From NCBI GenBank assembly GCA_946406115.1, contig OX291557.1:21980501-22044500 (forward strand): a DNA stretch of 64,000 nucleotides. Direction: 5' to 3'. The notes beneath the pieces were generated by a model. It did no database searches and had not been told where the DNA came from. It was given only the letters and a program-made list of their open reading frames with translations. Origin of the DNA: Apoda limacodes. Taxonomy: Eukaryota; Arthropoda; Insecta; Lepidoptera; Limacodidae. A program made the translations under genes and the position numbers. Shown here in pieces: positions 31,644 to 44,115 of the stretch (position 1 is the stretch's first letter; the number at the start of each line of letters is the position of its first letter).

Positions 31644-33280
31644 CTGCCTATTTACGACATGACATTAAGTATAATCAAGCTGGAATAACTAGCTATGCAA
31701 GTGGTAATTATGTCGACGTCATATACGAACATGGCGTCGCGTGACGGAACTGATAGACGATATGAAAGGGCCGGTCGCCACCGTTAAACAAAATGTAATG
31801 AGCTATTGGCCTTTATAGCTTGACGCTAAACGAATAGCTTGTGTGGGAGTTTACTAATTATTTGTTAAACTACGAGAAAGCTTTGACCAAAACCGGAACT
31901 AGACAAAACCAGTGACTTGAATATTACAAAAACTATTAAAATAAGTCGAACTTACTTTAACAACAAAATTATTCGATAGTTAAAATATTATTTATTCGAT
32001 AACAATGACATATAAGACATAATATTCTTATGCTTATTCCTGTGAATTCTTTCGCTTGGACATTAATAGAAAAGAAAGTTTGTTTATGGTTTTTACCTAC
32101 AAAACTATCATAATTCCCATGCAAACCTCCATACCCTGATTTTCCGAGAATTTTCAACCTTAGGGCCAAATTTTTTTTTTAAATGCCTAAATTCTATACC
32201 AACTTCGACCCTCATTTTACCTTCTTAGAAAATAAATTAAGCAAAATCCTTATGTACTACTAGCGCCGCCACCATAAGATAATTTTATATCTCCAGCTTA
32301 TATCTATCACAATAAAATAAAAATCATACGTATTATGTGAAAGTAAAACAGAGGCAATTATATGTATATTTTTTCCACATAAAAAAGAAGACTACACGAA
32401 CAACTATACTAAAAAAGTAATTATAAGATTTAGGAAAATTTTGTCAAACTCGCGTTTCACATTAACAACACAAGGTTATTGACAAAAAAATACGAGAAAA
32501 AAAAACAAGAGGTACTGTAAAGTTAACAGTATATATATACTATAAAGTTAGTTATAAAGTAGCTAAGTTTGAAAAAGTTGCCAAAAAGTCATAGCTATTT
32601 TTGGCAAGATATGCATTTAATATGGTGAAAAAATCACGTACAACATTCAGCATACGAGGCCTGAAATGTAGCGCCTCGCTTGGGGAGTTCACACTCCGAC
32701 GAGTTTCTTTACAGGCTGCCTCTGTACGTGACATACACTCTGTATATCATACGCCTTATACGATAATATGAATATTCACAGCGGAGAAATAAATATTCGA
32801 TTTGATATCTAAATATTTGCGCATTTTGTATACCTCTTACTTATTTGCCAAAATTATTTTCTTTCGTAAACTAAGGTAAAATATTAAACTAACTTAACTT
32901 AAAGAGGCTATGCCACCTAAATTAATTTTAATAATTTTTTTGGCAAGGATTTCTTCGGATCCGCCTATTTGGTCAGACTTAAATTTAATGATTGTATTTT
33001 TCGGGATATGGCTCAAACCCTGACAAACGTGAAACACGATTAATGAACTTTTGTTCCATAAAAAATAATTCTAAACTGACTCCTTTTCACTCCTTTTTTA
33101 AATGTTTTGGCAAAGAAACTATCAAAATTCTAAGTACTATTAGTTTACAACGTTGGTAGAGCATAGCCTTAGTACTACTTAAAACCTTAAATTTATTTCC
33201 TGTATTGCAATACGAATCTCAGTGAGTTCAGATGTAGCTGCACTACTCACGTACGCTTAGTTACATATTGCATCGTTCTT
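31644..33280. other. Lar intron 1 sequence, nothing firmly recognised
   Basis: AT-rich. A GC-richer patch at 32640-32735 gives a short minus-strand open frame without a known motif. Confidence 0.4.
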
Positions 33281-33289
33281 GTGTATACT

Positions 33290-33660
33290 CAAGTTTTCTG
33301 TCACGTAGTCAGTGACGGCCCAGGGGTTTCGATTTCTCCTTGCGTCCTTAGTGGCTTAGGTTCGAGCCTTGCATGTACCAGTCTTTTCCTTAGTTTCTCA
33401 AGTAAATTGATTTTTTACACCACTGGCTTAGCGGTGAAAAAAAACATCGTGATAAAACCTGCACAGCCTCGGGTGGACAATGGCCCAATCACCCTCGGTG
33501 AGGATAAGCCGTGCCTCAACAGTGGAAATGTGTAAGAGGTGTTCAGTCTCAAGTTCTTTTAATTCTTGAGAGACGGATCCTTGCGGCAATTTTCCGTGAA
33601 GCCACCTCAATAGCCACGTGTGTGTATGTAAGCCAATTTTACGGTTTACACTATAACGCA
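33290..33660 (-). repeat. Interspersed repeat, LINE/SINE-like
   Basis: The complement includes CCGAGGCTGTGCAGGTTTTA, TCACGATG and CACCGCTAAGCCAGTGG, then GCAAGGCTCGAACCTAAGCC. The GTGCAGGTTT(T/C)(A/C)TCACGATGTTTT phrase is very common in moth and butterfly intergenic DNA. Family not determined. Confidence 0.4.
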
Positions 33661-33928
33661 TCTAACAATTGCACGGCTCAATATTGACTGCTCCAGATAT
33701 TGTTTGTAAGTCCCCACTACAAGGTGATAGGCCTTTTAGAAAAAATAGGCTTAGACTCTTTTTGACATACGCGTAAGAAGCATTTTTTTTATATTGACGT
33801 TTATTACTGCATTTTACATGTATGTTAAATATCGTCAATTTTATTTACTTTTCGAACCATTTAAACTACCTTTCATTATTACTTTAACGATTTGGAGAAA
33901 TTAGACAAAAGTACGAAGTAAATACTAT

Positions 33929-34090
33929 GGCGGCTCCGTGGCTCAGCGTTTATGACCTGCCTGCCTGCTGAATCGACGGGTATAGGTTCGTTCCCGCACG
34001 GGGAATTATATGTACCTGTTACGTATATGTCCTATTTGTTTATTGAATATATGAACTGCTTACATATATTTCTTTTTTGTTTATTAAAAA
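33929..34090 (+). repeat. tRNA-derived SINE, head plus short body
   Basis: GGCTCCGTGGCTCAGCGTTT has a pol III A box (TGGCTCAGCGT); 40 bases on, GGTTCGTTCCC is a slightly altered B box. No cloverleaf 3' stem or CCA-proximal pairing, so not a tRNA gene. The body lacks the GGCGCTGTGTGTAATGTCC part. Confidence 0.65.
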
Positions 34091-34693
34091 AATTAGATAC
34101 TTAGTTCTCGTAAATGTTAATATTGACCAAAAAAAATGAACAACAGGTACACAAATTAGAGTTACTGAAAAAAGTCGGCCGAAGTCGGTACTGCGCGAAT
34201 AATGCCGTCGTTGCATGTTGCATATATATTTATAAGTACGCCGTGAATATTCAGGTACCGTACAGTGTGTATAATATTATTAAAGTGGAATAACCATTTA
34301 TTTATGTTTATATACACATGGTAAAAAATTACTTATCATTAATCAGTGTCTTAACACGAACAGTAGTAAGTAAAATTTATTTTATAAAAATTCAGCAATA
34401 TCTTAACGTGACTTTTGTCGACACACAAAATAAATTAAAAATCCAATCTCAAATTACTTAAAATTATAAAACGCAAGCGACCAAAAATTGCGAACAAATC
34501 GACTAATAAAAGATTAGCGATCAGCGAACAAGAACACCAATTAAAAGACAAGCGAGTTTCACGACAAACTTCATGAAAAGTTGTCGGTCATTTAAAAAAA
34601 TCTTGTCCTTACAGACAATATCAGTTGGTAGTTAGGTATGTTATTAAAACAAAATATTTAAAATAGATTTTTTTCGCGTTAGCCTTCACTTGA

Positions 34694-34920
34694 AGCTCCG
34701 TAGCTCAGTGGATAATAACCTGACTGTTGAATCGAGGTGCGTAGGTTCGATTCCTGCAGAAGCCAAACATTTATATTTGAGTTTGTCTGAAAAGTGGGTG
34801 TTTTCTATGTATAATAAGTAAATACACAAAGAAAAACTATAAATATGTATTTCACAAGCTTTGCTTAGTTGGAGACCAGACGGCGCTGTGTGTAATGTCC
34901 AAAAATATTTATTATTATAC
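34694..34920 (+). repeat. tRNA-derived SINE, complete copy
   Basis: AGCTCCGTAGCTCAGTGGAT contains a perfect A box (TAGCTCAGTGG), and GGTTCGATTCC is a perfect B box. The body follows with AAGTGGGTGTTTTCTATGTA, TTTGCTTAGTTGGAGACCAG and ACGGCGCTGTGTGTAATGTC, then an ATTTATTATTATA tail. Same family as 55450-55695 and 57852-58085. Confidence 0.8.
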
Positions 34921-34974
34921 ATCCTTCCCTTCTGCATTCATTCCATGAACTTACTATAGGGTCAAATATCTATT

Positions 34975-35255
34975 TTGAGATAGTAGGCTTAGGCTAGAAT
35001 CCGCCATGCTAGCCCAATGCGAATTAGCTGATGTTATCGAGGTAGATATACTCGACCGACAGAGTTTTTCAGGCGCCGAAAGACTTTTTAACTTAGCTTG
35101 ACTATTGCTGTTGCATGACAACAGCTAGTGCTGACCCTCCAAAGCAGGAAGCTCTGATAAATGTGCCACTAGAGCGGTCACCCATCCAATGGTTGACCAC
35201 CCACAAAGTAGCTCAACTTCGCTTATCGTTTCCGAAACTGGGCCACGTGCTCCTC
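34975..35255 (-). repeat. 5S-rRNA-derived SINE-like repeat
   Basis: The complement reads AAGCGAAGTTGAGCTACTTT, then CCATTGGATGGGTGACCGC. These line up with the 5S rRNA internal promoter (CCGAAGTTAAGC...ACTTGGATGGGTGACCGCC). The sequence continues into a body ending with CGCATTGGGCTAGCATGGCG and GATTCTAGCCTAAGCCTA, the style of an RTE LINE 3' end. A 5S head fused to a LINE tail is the SINE3-type design. The 5S part is diverged and incomplete, so it is not a 5S gene. Confidence 0.6.
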
Positions 35256-36114
35256 AAACTATTTGTAATTATATAAAATACAATAATACGTGAAAGCAAC
35301 TTACAACTATCGTAAAATGGTTGTAACTTTCGCGTTCGGGACGACAATTCACCCAAGTTTCATTTCCATCGAATAAATGGCGTACATTTCTATATGGACA
35401 AATTTGTATGTATATTCTAACTAAATATCCTAACAATTTATACGTTTCTCTTTGCTCCATAAAACTCTCAATAGGTAAATACAATTAATTCTCTGATTGT
35501 TGGATTGCGTGTGACTTTTGGCGTTTTACGAATCGTTGCTTACGTAGTGATATACCTTTTGCACGGCCGTTGGTTCACAAAATATGTCCCAAAACAATTT
35601 ATCATGTAATAAATACAGTATTTTTTTTAAATACTTCATAAAATAACGATGCATAAGGCATCCCTCCTTTAATGCAAGAGGTTCCTCTTAAAATGGCAAT
35701 TCATACCATATAGCAAAAATAATTTGGTTATTTGCACACTATACAATATCGAAAAACTTTTCTGTTATATCTGAGTGTGTTGGTCCGGGCTAATTGTTGA
35801 AACTGCTGAACCGATTTTTATTAACAGGAAGTGAGAAGGCTGGGCAAGAAGTGATTTAGACAAGGTACTTTTTATTTCGGAAAATTCTTAAAAATTGCAA
35901 GCTGAGGCAGATTTAACGAAATTATGGTAAAAGGCTATTTCACGGAAGTTAAATCATATATCTGCTGACATGTGCCTAAAAGAAAGTTTACAACACACAT
36001 ACCTAATTAATTTACTAAGATTCTGAAGCTCTTGGGAGCTTGGTCCTCAAGGGCCGTGGCATGAATTTGTAAAAGACAAAAGTCATGTTCAACCAACACG
36101 CAGTGCCAAAGCCA
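35256..36114. other. Lar intron 1 sequence, nothing recognised
   Basis: AT-rich intron sequence without a supported feature. Confidence 0.5.
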
Positions 36115-36665
36115 ATATACATTACTACTTAACTCGAGGTGGTCCAGGATTATGTCTCCTGGGACAGACAGTCCTACTTAGCCGAAATAACTTCCAGAAG
36201 GAAGCCGATAGGACAGTCCTGCTAAGGTGGGCAGCGTTCGGCAAGCTTCGTCAACTCTTCTCGTCGTCAATACCGCAGAGACTGACGAGAAAGACCTTTA
36301 ACCAGTGCGTCCTACATGTCATTACCTACCATGCCGAAACCTGGACACTTTCAGCGGGGCTATTCCACAAGCTTAAAGTGGCCCAGCGCACGATGGAACA
36401 AGCTATGCTCCGAAAAAAGAACATCAGGAAGATAACTGAAATTTAACGACGTAGCTCGCAGAATCCGTAACCTGAAGTGGCATTGCGCTGACCACGTCTA
36501 TCAGAGAACCAACGGACGAAGGAGCAGACGTGTCCTAGAGTGGAAACCGTGTTTCGTAAAGCAAATAATGGTACGCCCTCCAGTTCGATGGAGCAACGAC
36601 CTTAAGAGTACGGCTGGTAGTAGTTAGATGTGGAAGGCGGAGGACCGCGAGGAGTGACGCGCCAT
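36115..36665 (+). pseudogene. RTE-type LINE reverse-transcriptase C-terminal relic
   Basis: The plus strand reads YLGQTVLLSRNNFQKEADR, LRWAAFGKLRQLFSSSIPQR, LRRKTFNQCVLPVITYHAET, WTLSAGLFHKLKVAQRTMEQ, AMLR, then RIRNLKWHCADHVYQRTNGR and PPVRWSNDLKST. YLGQ..., FNQCVLPV(I/M)TYGAETW and RPPxRWxDDIK are hallmarks of RTE/BovB-like LINE proteins. Several indels and stops. It ends near the usual terminal TRDRxxWxxxxEA-like stretch. Confidence 0.8.
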
Positions 36666-37479
36666 GGAGGCTTCTGTTCCGCAGTGAACCAAAATAAGCC
36701 AATATGATGATTCTCAAGCTCAGTGAGAAAGCCCACACATAAAATACCAACACAATAATCAGTGGTTTGCAAAGACAAATCTAATTTACAAAATTATATC
36801 AGTTTGAGGTAAAACAATCTAAATAAATAAACAATCTAAACAAGCACGCAATAACACAATCTATTTTACAATATTAACAAACTGAAAGTAAAGTGAAAGC
36901 AAATACCGAACCACTATAACTGCCTAAATAACGAAAAAGTTAAATACAACAATACCGTTTCCAAATTGATGTGTTCACGACAAATCACAAGAGAGAATTT
37001 ATTACCTGTGTCGTTGTGGACAACGCTGGCACACGGATTTGTCGCCATGATTGATATATCGACAAGGGCGAGGTTACGATTGATTGGAACAACGGTGACG
37101 TACCTTGTCAAGAGTATACTTTTTTTTTCATTCCAAGATATTTTTTAAAAATATTTTCGAATAAATTGAATTCTTATGTGAAATGTTATCGAGCTAAATA
37201 ATCTTTACGCAAACAGCGTACAAATAGTAGCAACCCCCTCACACAAAGTGCTTACAAGGCATTTTAAAATGCATCAATAGTGAAAGACAAGATAATTTGC
37301 CAATTTCTATTAATTTAGTTTCTTCTACAAGCATACTCAAACCCATAGTTGGTATCTTATGGTACATGGTAGTTCATTATAATTTTGATCAGTTCTTTTA
37401 ACTTTAGTTTATCTGTTTTATTTTCGCTACACACACACTTCTGTAGCATCGCTTCTGTTGCGCGTCCACTAACTATTGT
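36666..37479. other. Lar intron 1 sequence, nothing recognised
   Basis: AT-rich intron sequence without a supported feature. Confidence 0.5.
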
Positions 37480-37625
37480 AAATAGGGTTGGTATTTGCAT
37501 GTATTTTTCAACCCCTAACGATAACAAAAGGGTGTTATAAGTTTAACGTATGTATCTGCCTGTGGCATCGTAGCGCCCAAACAAATGAACCAATTTTGTT
37601 TTAGTTTATTTATATTTGAAGAAGC
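37480..37625 (+). repeat. LINE 3' tail repeat
   Basis: TTTTTCAACCCCTAACGATA, GGGTGTTATAAGTTTAACGT and TGGCATCGTAGCGCCCAAAC match, in opposite orientation, the repeat at 27395-27661. Non-coding. Confidence 0.5.
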
Positions 37626-40600
37626 TGACTTTATTCTTAGCTATGATTCATAAAAATCTTTAAAGTAATTTAGCATAAGAATACTATGAGAAGTGCAAAT
37701 GGTAATATGTTTGTTTTCGTAGACTTTGGCTTCACAAGCGTACTGGTCGTTTTACTATTTTTAAATTAATTTTTTTTTGTAATTTTTAATAAATAAATTT
37801 CGCAATCATAAACATAAATGTATATAGAAAAATATTTTTGTTGGTGCAATTCCATTGCAATAAAATAAAGATTGTAGAAAATATTTCAGGTATATATTTA
37901 AATTCCATGCACATACCTATCAACCACTAAAAGTGAAATCTATGTTTATAGCTAGTACATGCGAGTAACATTGTGTTGAAGTTAGCTTGATACTAATATT
38001 ATGTAAATTCTTGCCTTATGACAACATAAAGTAAAATAATCTAGGATTCCTGGTGGCAACAGGCGAATAAATAAACCAGCCAGGTAAGTAAACAGAAACA
38101 AGAGGGATGTCGGTTTATCACGAGCCTTATTAACGTCTTCGCAGCGCTCTGGATAAGCCAGGGCTTAGCTTCTGACAGTTCGCAACGAATAATGCTGCCA
38201 GTACAATTTTTCACATAATTCTAACATATGACCTTAGTAACCTTGACTAATACTAATAATATAAAAGTGATAATAATTTGTATGTCATTTACATAACGAT
38301 GATATTTCATAAAATACAGAAGAGAGCTTCTTTATGAAACAAAACGTTTATTAAAAATAACTTTATTTTATAGATAGATAATTAAATAAACGAATCAATA
38401 CTTTACAATGTTATTTCAACTTGTTATAGCTGTCATTCTAAACAACTAAGAAAATATTGTCATATATATTAATTTATATAATAGCTAAGATATAAATAAA
38501 AATCCATTGCTAAAAGTAGACGCAGGATCACTTGAAAACAGCTAAAACAATTTCTCTGAATCCGATTGTAAAGAAAATTTTGTAAGTTGTTGTGCACACG
38601 CCTAGAAAGTCTTAATTAGTACAACCCTTTGACAGTAGGTGGCCAGCCAGTCGTTTTTGCAAAGGCAAAACAACGTTTGCGCGCTCAATATTTATTCAAC
38701 CCGTACAAAGTCAGGGCGGAACACTAGTCAATAAAGAAAATCATAAGAATTGAATAACTTCAGACAGTTTACTGTTTCTTTTTTCGGCTGCAAGTGCAAA
38801 TTTCTCACAATATCTTAGTCACATTAATAGCGCTAGACATAAAAATTGTCAGTTGAATTATAATATTTATCCCGTCATAAAGTCGTGTTACAAAATATTG
38901 CATTATATCTCAGGTTCCGCTCAGCGCTCTTTAATAGCGGATATGGATCACGTTGAAATATCGTTCAGATAATCACACTTTCCTTCGCGCTACGGAGATT
39001 CTTACTTTCTTTACATTATCCAAAGCATAGACAATATTTCATGATAAGAGGATATCATTTTTCGTAGATTATGTCATAGATATAGATTATTTTTCATGGC
39101 TTGGAAGTGGGTATGGAAATCCGTGACCTTTGCAGCTGAATGCAAAAAAATTGGTATCAGCATTTAGAATAAAATTAAGATCATGTGTTTTAATGTTTTT
39201 AGATAATATTAAAATAGGGCTTGAACGTTTTTTATAGGCAAAATAACGAACGGTTAAATCCTTTTTTTTCTGAAGTCCACGGGGACGAAGTCACAGGAAA
39301 AAGCTAGTGGTAAGAAAGGCAGTTGTAACAATTTCAAGAAAAGGACCACAAAAACTGTAGTTTGAGCGAAACGAGTAGGGTTGTCTTATCCTCTGGTTCA
39401 CTAATTGCTGTTCAAAGATGGCTGCGTGCCGACGTTTTATTGCCGCGGCAGCCGCGCCGCCCTACTATGTAAATGCTGGGCGCCGTCTGTGCCTAATGTC
39501 AGCATTATACCAATTCAACACATAAAACAACACTAAGTATTCCGCAAAACCAGCTAAATTCTCTTTTTTGATAGTTGTAGTTAAATAATATTAGGTATCT
39601 CTAAAATTAACTAAGACATATACATGCGTGAAGGAATGCAGTAGCAATATGTATGAAGTCTGTAAGTATAATCAGGCAAGTTGGCGGTGTTACATTAAAG
39701 TTTAAGAAAATTATTCCGTAAACACACAGTGTAAGCTACACCCCGTAATTGTTCGACCAAACGTAATATTTAGAGTGTGCAGTATTTATTTTTAAATAAA
39801 AAGAAAAATACGGTGCCTGCGCGGCGTGAGCACTGGAACTTCTGCCGGTAATACGTTTATGCGGGTTTTTTCCATGGGTGGGGCCAGCGCATCCGGGGAG
39901 CGCACAGTTGCAAATGTGTTAATTTTGTTTTCAATGGTGGCACATCACAAACTTTGTCGACTGTACATTATGTATAAAATACCATCTCACCGGAAAAACA
40001 AAAAGGAGGAGAAGAAATCAAAGACATCATTAAGGATCAGGAAATGTTATCAGTGGAATAGATGACGGTAGCAAAGGGAAGTTCACCTTTTGAATAACTA
40101 AGAACGAATGTCACTAATTGTAGCGAAGTAAGAAGTGGAAAGTAAGGGTTCAAGAATAAAGAAATCTTGTCGCAACTCATGTGACATTCTACTATCCCAA
40201 CTAACTTCTACTTTACTAACAGCTTTTCTTGTTTCGTTTTTTTGCATTCCTTACAACCCCACCACCTCTATAGGGTAATTAAGGTGCAAATATTATCAAA
40301 ATGACAATAGTTTGAAAGGGCAGTTAAGTGGACAACAATGGAGTATTATAATACTTTAGTGGTCTGTAGAGACTGAATCATTTCCTCTAAAAGTGATATG
40401 TTACGTAGATTTTTCCGTTCGGAAAATTGAAGATTACACACTTGTTCATTTTAGTTAAACGACTAAAAAAGTATTGATTTAATAAATATTTTATGAAAAA
40501 TTTTATTAGCTGGGTACAGCAGAGGTTGTGTGTTTATTATATAGGAAAATGACTGGCCGGTCAAATGGGGGCGTTGTATGTTGTTAATAGAGCAAATAAA

Positions 40601-41668
40601 TTCTAAAAACCAGTTGCGACTGTTGCGAACCCTTGCCTCTATTTCCTGCACTTGTAATGAAATGTACAATTTTGAAATGTTAAAGCACAAGAATGTTAGG
40701 GAAAACGTATTTGTGACTAACGTACAAACGTAGGAAGTGCGTACACTTATGTCCTTTTTCCTAATTACAAAACAATTGACAGCAGCCCTTATAAGTAATT
40801 AAGTCTCTTCTATATAGCGTTAATTGTAGTATTATTACGACATTTACGACTCATAAATAATTAAATAACACGTAATTATAAGTTTCTAAATAACATATAA
40901 TGTACTCCACTTATTATTTTTTTTATTCTAAGATTGAAGGTATATTCATTACCGCCAGCTTTGTTAGTTCTCTGTTACATAAAATCTTCATACTATTTTT
41001 ATTGATTAACAATAGCCAGTAATTACGCCAACAGCCAATTTACTTTGATTAGTACAATCATTGCAAAGGAAAAACCGTAGGGACCCAAAGTTGCAAGACT
41101 AAAACTATATAAATATAAAAAACATACTTCTTATGAAACGAATAATTAGTTTTCCTTATATCATTTTACAAACTAAAGATACAAAATAAAGATAATAATG
41201 CTCAGATTAAATGATGCGCTAATCCATCCACGCATATGTTTGTAATACGTGATATGTTTTTAATCATCTATTAGTAATTATAAGAAATTTTATTTGTTAA
41301 CAGTTGTCCAATACATAACACGTGACACATTTGAAACAAGTTGACACTGCATTCTCGTATAAACTTGTAAGCGCGGTATCTGTTACTGCAAAAGCCTGGA
41401 TGTGCGGTATAAATCCGAAATTTCCCTAAATTTTGGCAACGGTAAGTTGATTCTGGCTATACCGGAACAAAATCTGGGTCTAAGTCCATATGACTAGACA
41501 AATTTTCCTGAGTTCAACTGTTAAACAATAAATTTTACAATCCATTTAAAAATTCAGTTTGCAGGCCACTAATGAGCATTCTTTTTTCGGAGTTATACCA
41601 CACATCTGACTAAAATGGTCCCATATACAACTAAATTTAAATTAAAACGAAATCAGAGTGTAACTTAC
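37626..41668. other. Lar intron 1 (5' part), no supported gene; two GC-rich patches
   Basis: Mostly AT-rich. GC-rich patches at 39420-39490 (GCCGCGGCAGCCGCGCCGCC) and 39826-39915 stand out, but neither gives a plausible splice-bounded exon. No repeat family recognised over most of this stretch. Confidence 0.4.
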
Positions 41669-41756
41669 CAGCTGCGTCGACGTAAGAGCTGATGGACAGT
41701 ATGCAGGCGAACAGCAGAGCGGCGATGCTATGGAGCGCGGGACGCCCCACTCGCAT
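41669..41756 (-). CDS. Lar: Lar receptor tyrosine phosphatase, first coding exon (signal peptide)
   Basis: The ATG is at 41756-41754 with A at -3 (GATAAGATG), and the coding part runs 88 bases to a GTAAGT donor at 41668, phase 1. It reads MRVGRPALHSIAALLFACIL then SISSYVDAA: a positively charged start, a hydrophobic core (IAALLFACIL) and a small-residue cleavage region. Drosophila Lar likewise ends its signal region with VDAA directly before PPEI, and the G|AT junction with 23415 recreates VDAADPPEI. The 5' UTR continues upstream (GC-rich CGGCGCGGCGCC), or an acceptor at GGCACAG about 24 bases upstream starts the exon; I cannot decide. The promoter is not identified. Confidence 0.9.
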
Positions 41757-43612
41757 CTTATCGGCGCCGCGCCGCGCCTGTGCCAAAAACCACGTGACAA
41801 TTCACCGCACACCCCTCTCCCCCCATAACCGCGCGGCCTGCGCACGCGCATCAAAGACACGCCCCCTCCGAATAATAAACTTACAAAAAAGACCTTGACC
41901 TTACTTACGATACTTATACACTATGCACATCACAACCGAGTTTTGCCACTTATTTTTTACAATTAATAATCAAAATATTTATTAACCTAATAAATTTAAA
42001 TATCATAAACAAAAAGTGCAATATACAACGATTAATAACTATCACAAAAGTACGATAACCGCTTCGATTTATTAAATCTATATTTTGCTATAAAATCTAA
42101 GGTAAAATGTTGTCAATATGGACAGTTTCCTTGTATTTAAAGACGTATTCCACATTTCACATCTTTTTTATTTTATCGCGAAACCATATTAAAAGCACAG
42201 TTCCTTCAGGTGGCGCAAACAGTTCTCATCCATATTCCATCGCTGCGCGCTCTGTTAGTACACTCATTGAAAACGTATGAAACTTTTGTGTTTACACGTT
42301 CGACGTTTTCCACAGTACACACACAATTCTTTCTCAAAAACACACATTTTTACGGATTCAAACTTTTATTTATCTCCTTGTTATTAGTACATCTGTGAAA
42401 AAAAAAGAAAATAATTGAACTATCTCAATGTATTAAACGAAAACTTAGCTGAAATTGAATTGCGCATCGAAACGTTATTTAATTATAAGTGTTTGTTAGA
42501 AAATTACTAGGAAATATTTTACCATTTCCATTTTATTAATAAATCTTCATTTTTGGAAAACAAATAAGTAAGATACGATAAGAAAGTTTTAAGGTTCTAT
42601 TAAAAATTACCAAAGTGCCTGCAAATTGCAACTCGTCCCAAAAAGCTTCGAGAAATTGACTTGATGTAGGAGGACAGAAAACGAACATTTAATTATCACA
42701 GAGCACCAATAACTCAACAAATTAGGGAATAAGTTTAAGATTTTTGTTCAATTATGTAAAAATTTAATCAATCAACCTTTAGTCCTTAACACCTGTATCC
42801 AGGTACAACTGAAAGGATCGCCCCGACCTAAGGCCTAGCCAATTTCTATTTTTACCCATAATTACAATCTTAAAAGTAGATACGACAAAAGGTCATCGAA
42901 GTTACGCCCTTCAATTTGATACCCCATTCGGGCATATTTGCTTACCTTATAATTTTTCTCCTTCTTGCAATACCTACATAGTCCTATATCTTCGTATCCC
43001 TTGACCGAACCTACTCATATTTGAAGTCCAAAATTCTATTGGCCTCAAGTTATCACCGGTCCAACATACATAGTTTCAAAGATACAAATGCTTCAGCATC
43101 TCACCACATATACTCTATCGACTCTATCGAACGCTCGCTACTCTATCTGTGTAGAAGTAGTACGTAAGATGATTGAGATGGGGTAGAGCAACTCAAGTGT
43201 AACTTCAATAAAATCGAACGCGACGCGACGGCAACCTCGACCCGTTGTTATTTGCACTAGCTGACGACCGCGACATTGCTCATATCAACTAGTGGGGTAA
43301 AAAGATTGGTGAAGCTAGTATTGCGCAATCTATTGAGAACTAGTGTACCTTTGCGATGCGCTTGATTAAGATAAAGTCTCAGTAACACGTAGCGATTTAT
43401 AGCTGTTATTTTCCACCAGCGACAATTAGCTTCATGTGACCGTTCCTGAGCTAAAAATCGCTGACCAAATTTATAGCTGCTATAAAATTAAGCATGTTAA
43501 ATTTTTTACCTTGCGAAAAATAGTCGGACGATAAATAGCTACGTGTAACAAGAGAGTTACTAGAATTAGCGCGAGTAGTCAAAAACCACTTCTAACTGGT
43601 TGATTTTTTTTT
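41757..43612. other. Upstream of the Lar start codon; 5' UTR/intron or promoter region
   Basis: About 130 GC-rich bases directly upstream of the ATG are probably 5' UTR. Beyond that the sequence is AT-rich. I see no TATA-plus-initiator arrangement I would defend, and no gene. Confidence 0.4.
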
Positions 43613-43745
43613 ACACCACTAAGGTGGCAAACAAGCTAATGGTCCGCCCGATGGTAGGTGGTCACCGTACCCTATGAACGCTTGCAACACCAGGGGATAT
43701 CACTTGCGCGTTGCCGACCCTTGAAAATTCTAATAACATCTTTCT
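43613..43745 (+). repeat. GGTGGCAAACAAGC repeat
   Basis: ACCACTAAGGTGGCAAACAA, GGTCCGCCCGATGGTAGGTG and GGTCACCGTACC..., then CTTGCAACACCAGGGGATAT and GTTGCCGACCCTTGAAAATT. Copies or fragments are also at 50010-50085, 57458-57584 (inverted), 57716-57765 and near 6300. A short non-coding mobile repeat common in this window. Confidence 0.6.
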
Positions 43746-43948
43746 TGAAGAACCCCATACTGTAGTCCTTAGAGAAATTCTTGGCAGCGAGCTCATGTCT
43801 CTTTACTCTGTAGTAGTTCTCTCTTAGTGTTGTGATAGTTTATAAACGTATTAATATGTTGTCTTGCGACAGAATGGCAGAATTGCAGGTCGAAGGAAAA
43901 ATGGGGAAGTTCTAAGGTATTTACATTTTTGGTCATTAATAGAAAACT

Positions 43949-44115
43949 AGCTTTTGCTAGCAGCTTCGACCGCTTTGGTTATCAGCGTGGGATTATTACG
44001 TCAACTACTTAATTATACTAATAAGTTTGCTATAGCAAGCTATAGTTCGTTTAAGCTCAGTCATAGTTATTCCAGTGAGAACTTTTGAATTTTTGTTGAA
44101 GCGTGATTGAGTAAC
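43949..44115 (-). repeat. Helitron/LINE-tail 3' module
   Basis: AAACTAGCTTTTGCTAGCAG, TTATCAGCGTGGGATTATTA and GCGTGATTGAGTAACACACA are the complement of the tail module. Its CTAG border lies at the left. Confidence 0.5.

Noticed and set aside
33929..34770. Functional tRNA genes
   Set aside because: A and B boxes are present but the acceptor stem does not pair and SINE body sequence follows; the same body recurs elsewhere.
34975..35255. Functional 5S rRNA gene
   Set aside because: Only the internal promoter region is similar. The rest is diverged and runs into LINE-like sequence.
41642..41860. Longer minus-strand open frame (72 aa) covering the Lar start exon in another frame
   Set aside because: It lacks a signal peptide and runs past the splice donor. 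The overlapping frame with MRVGRP...VDAA fits Lar and the exon phase.
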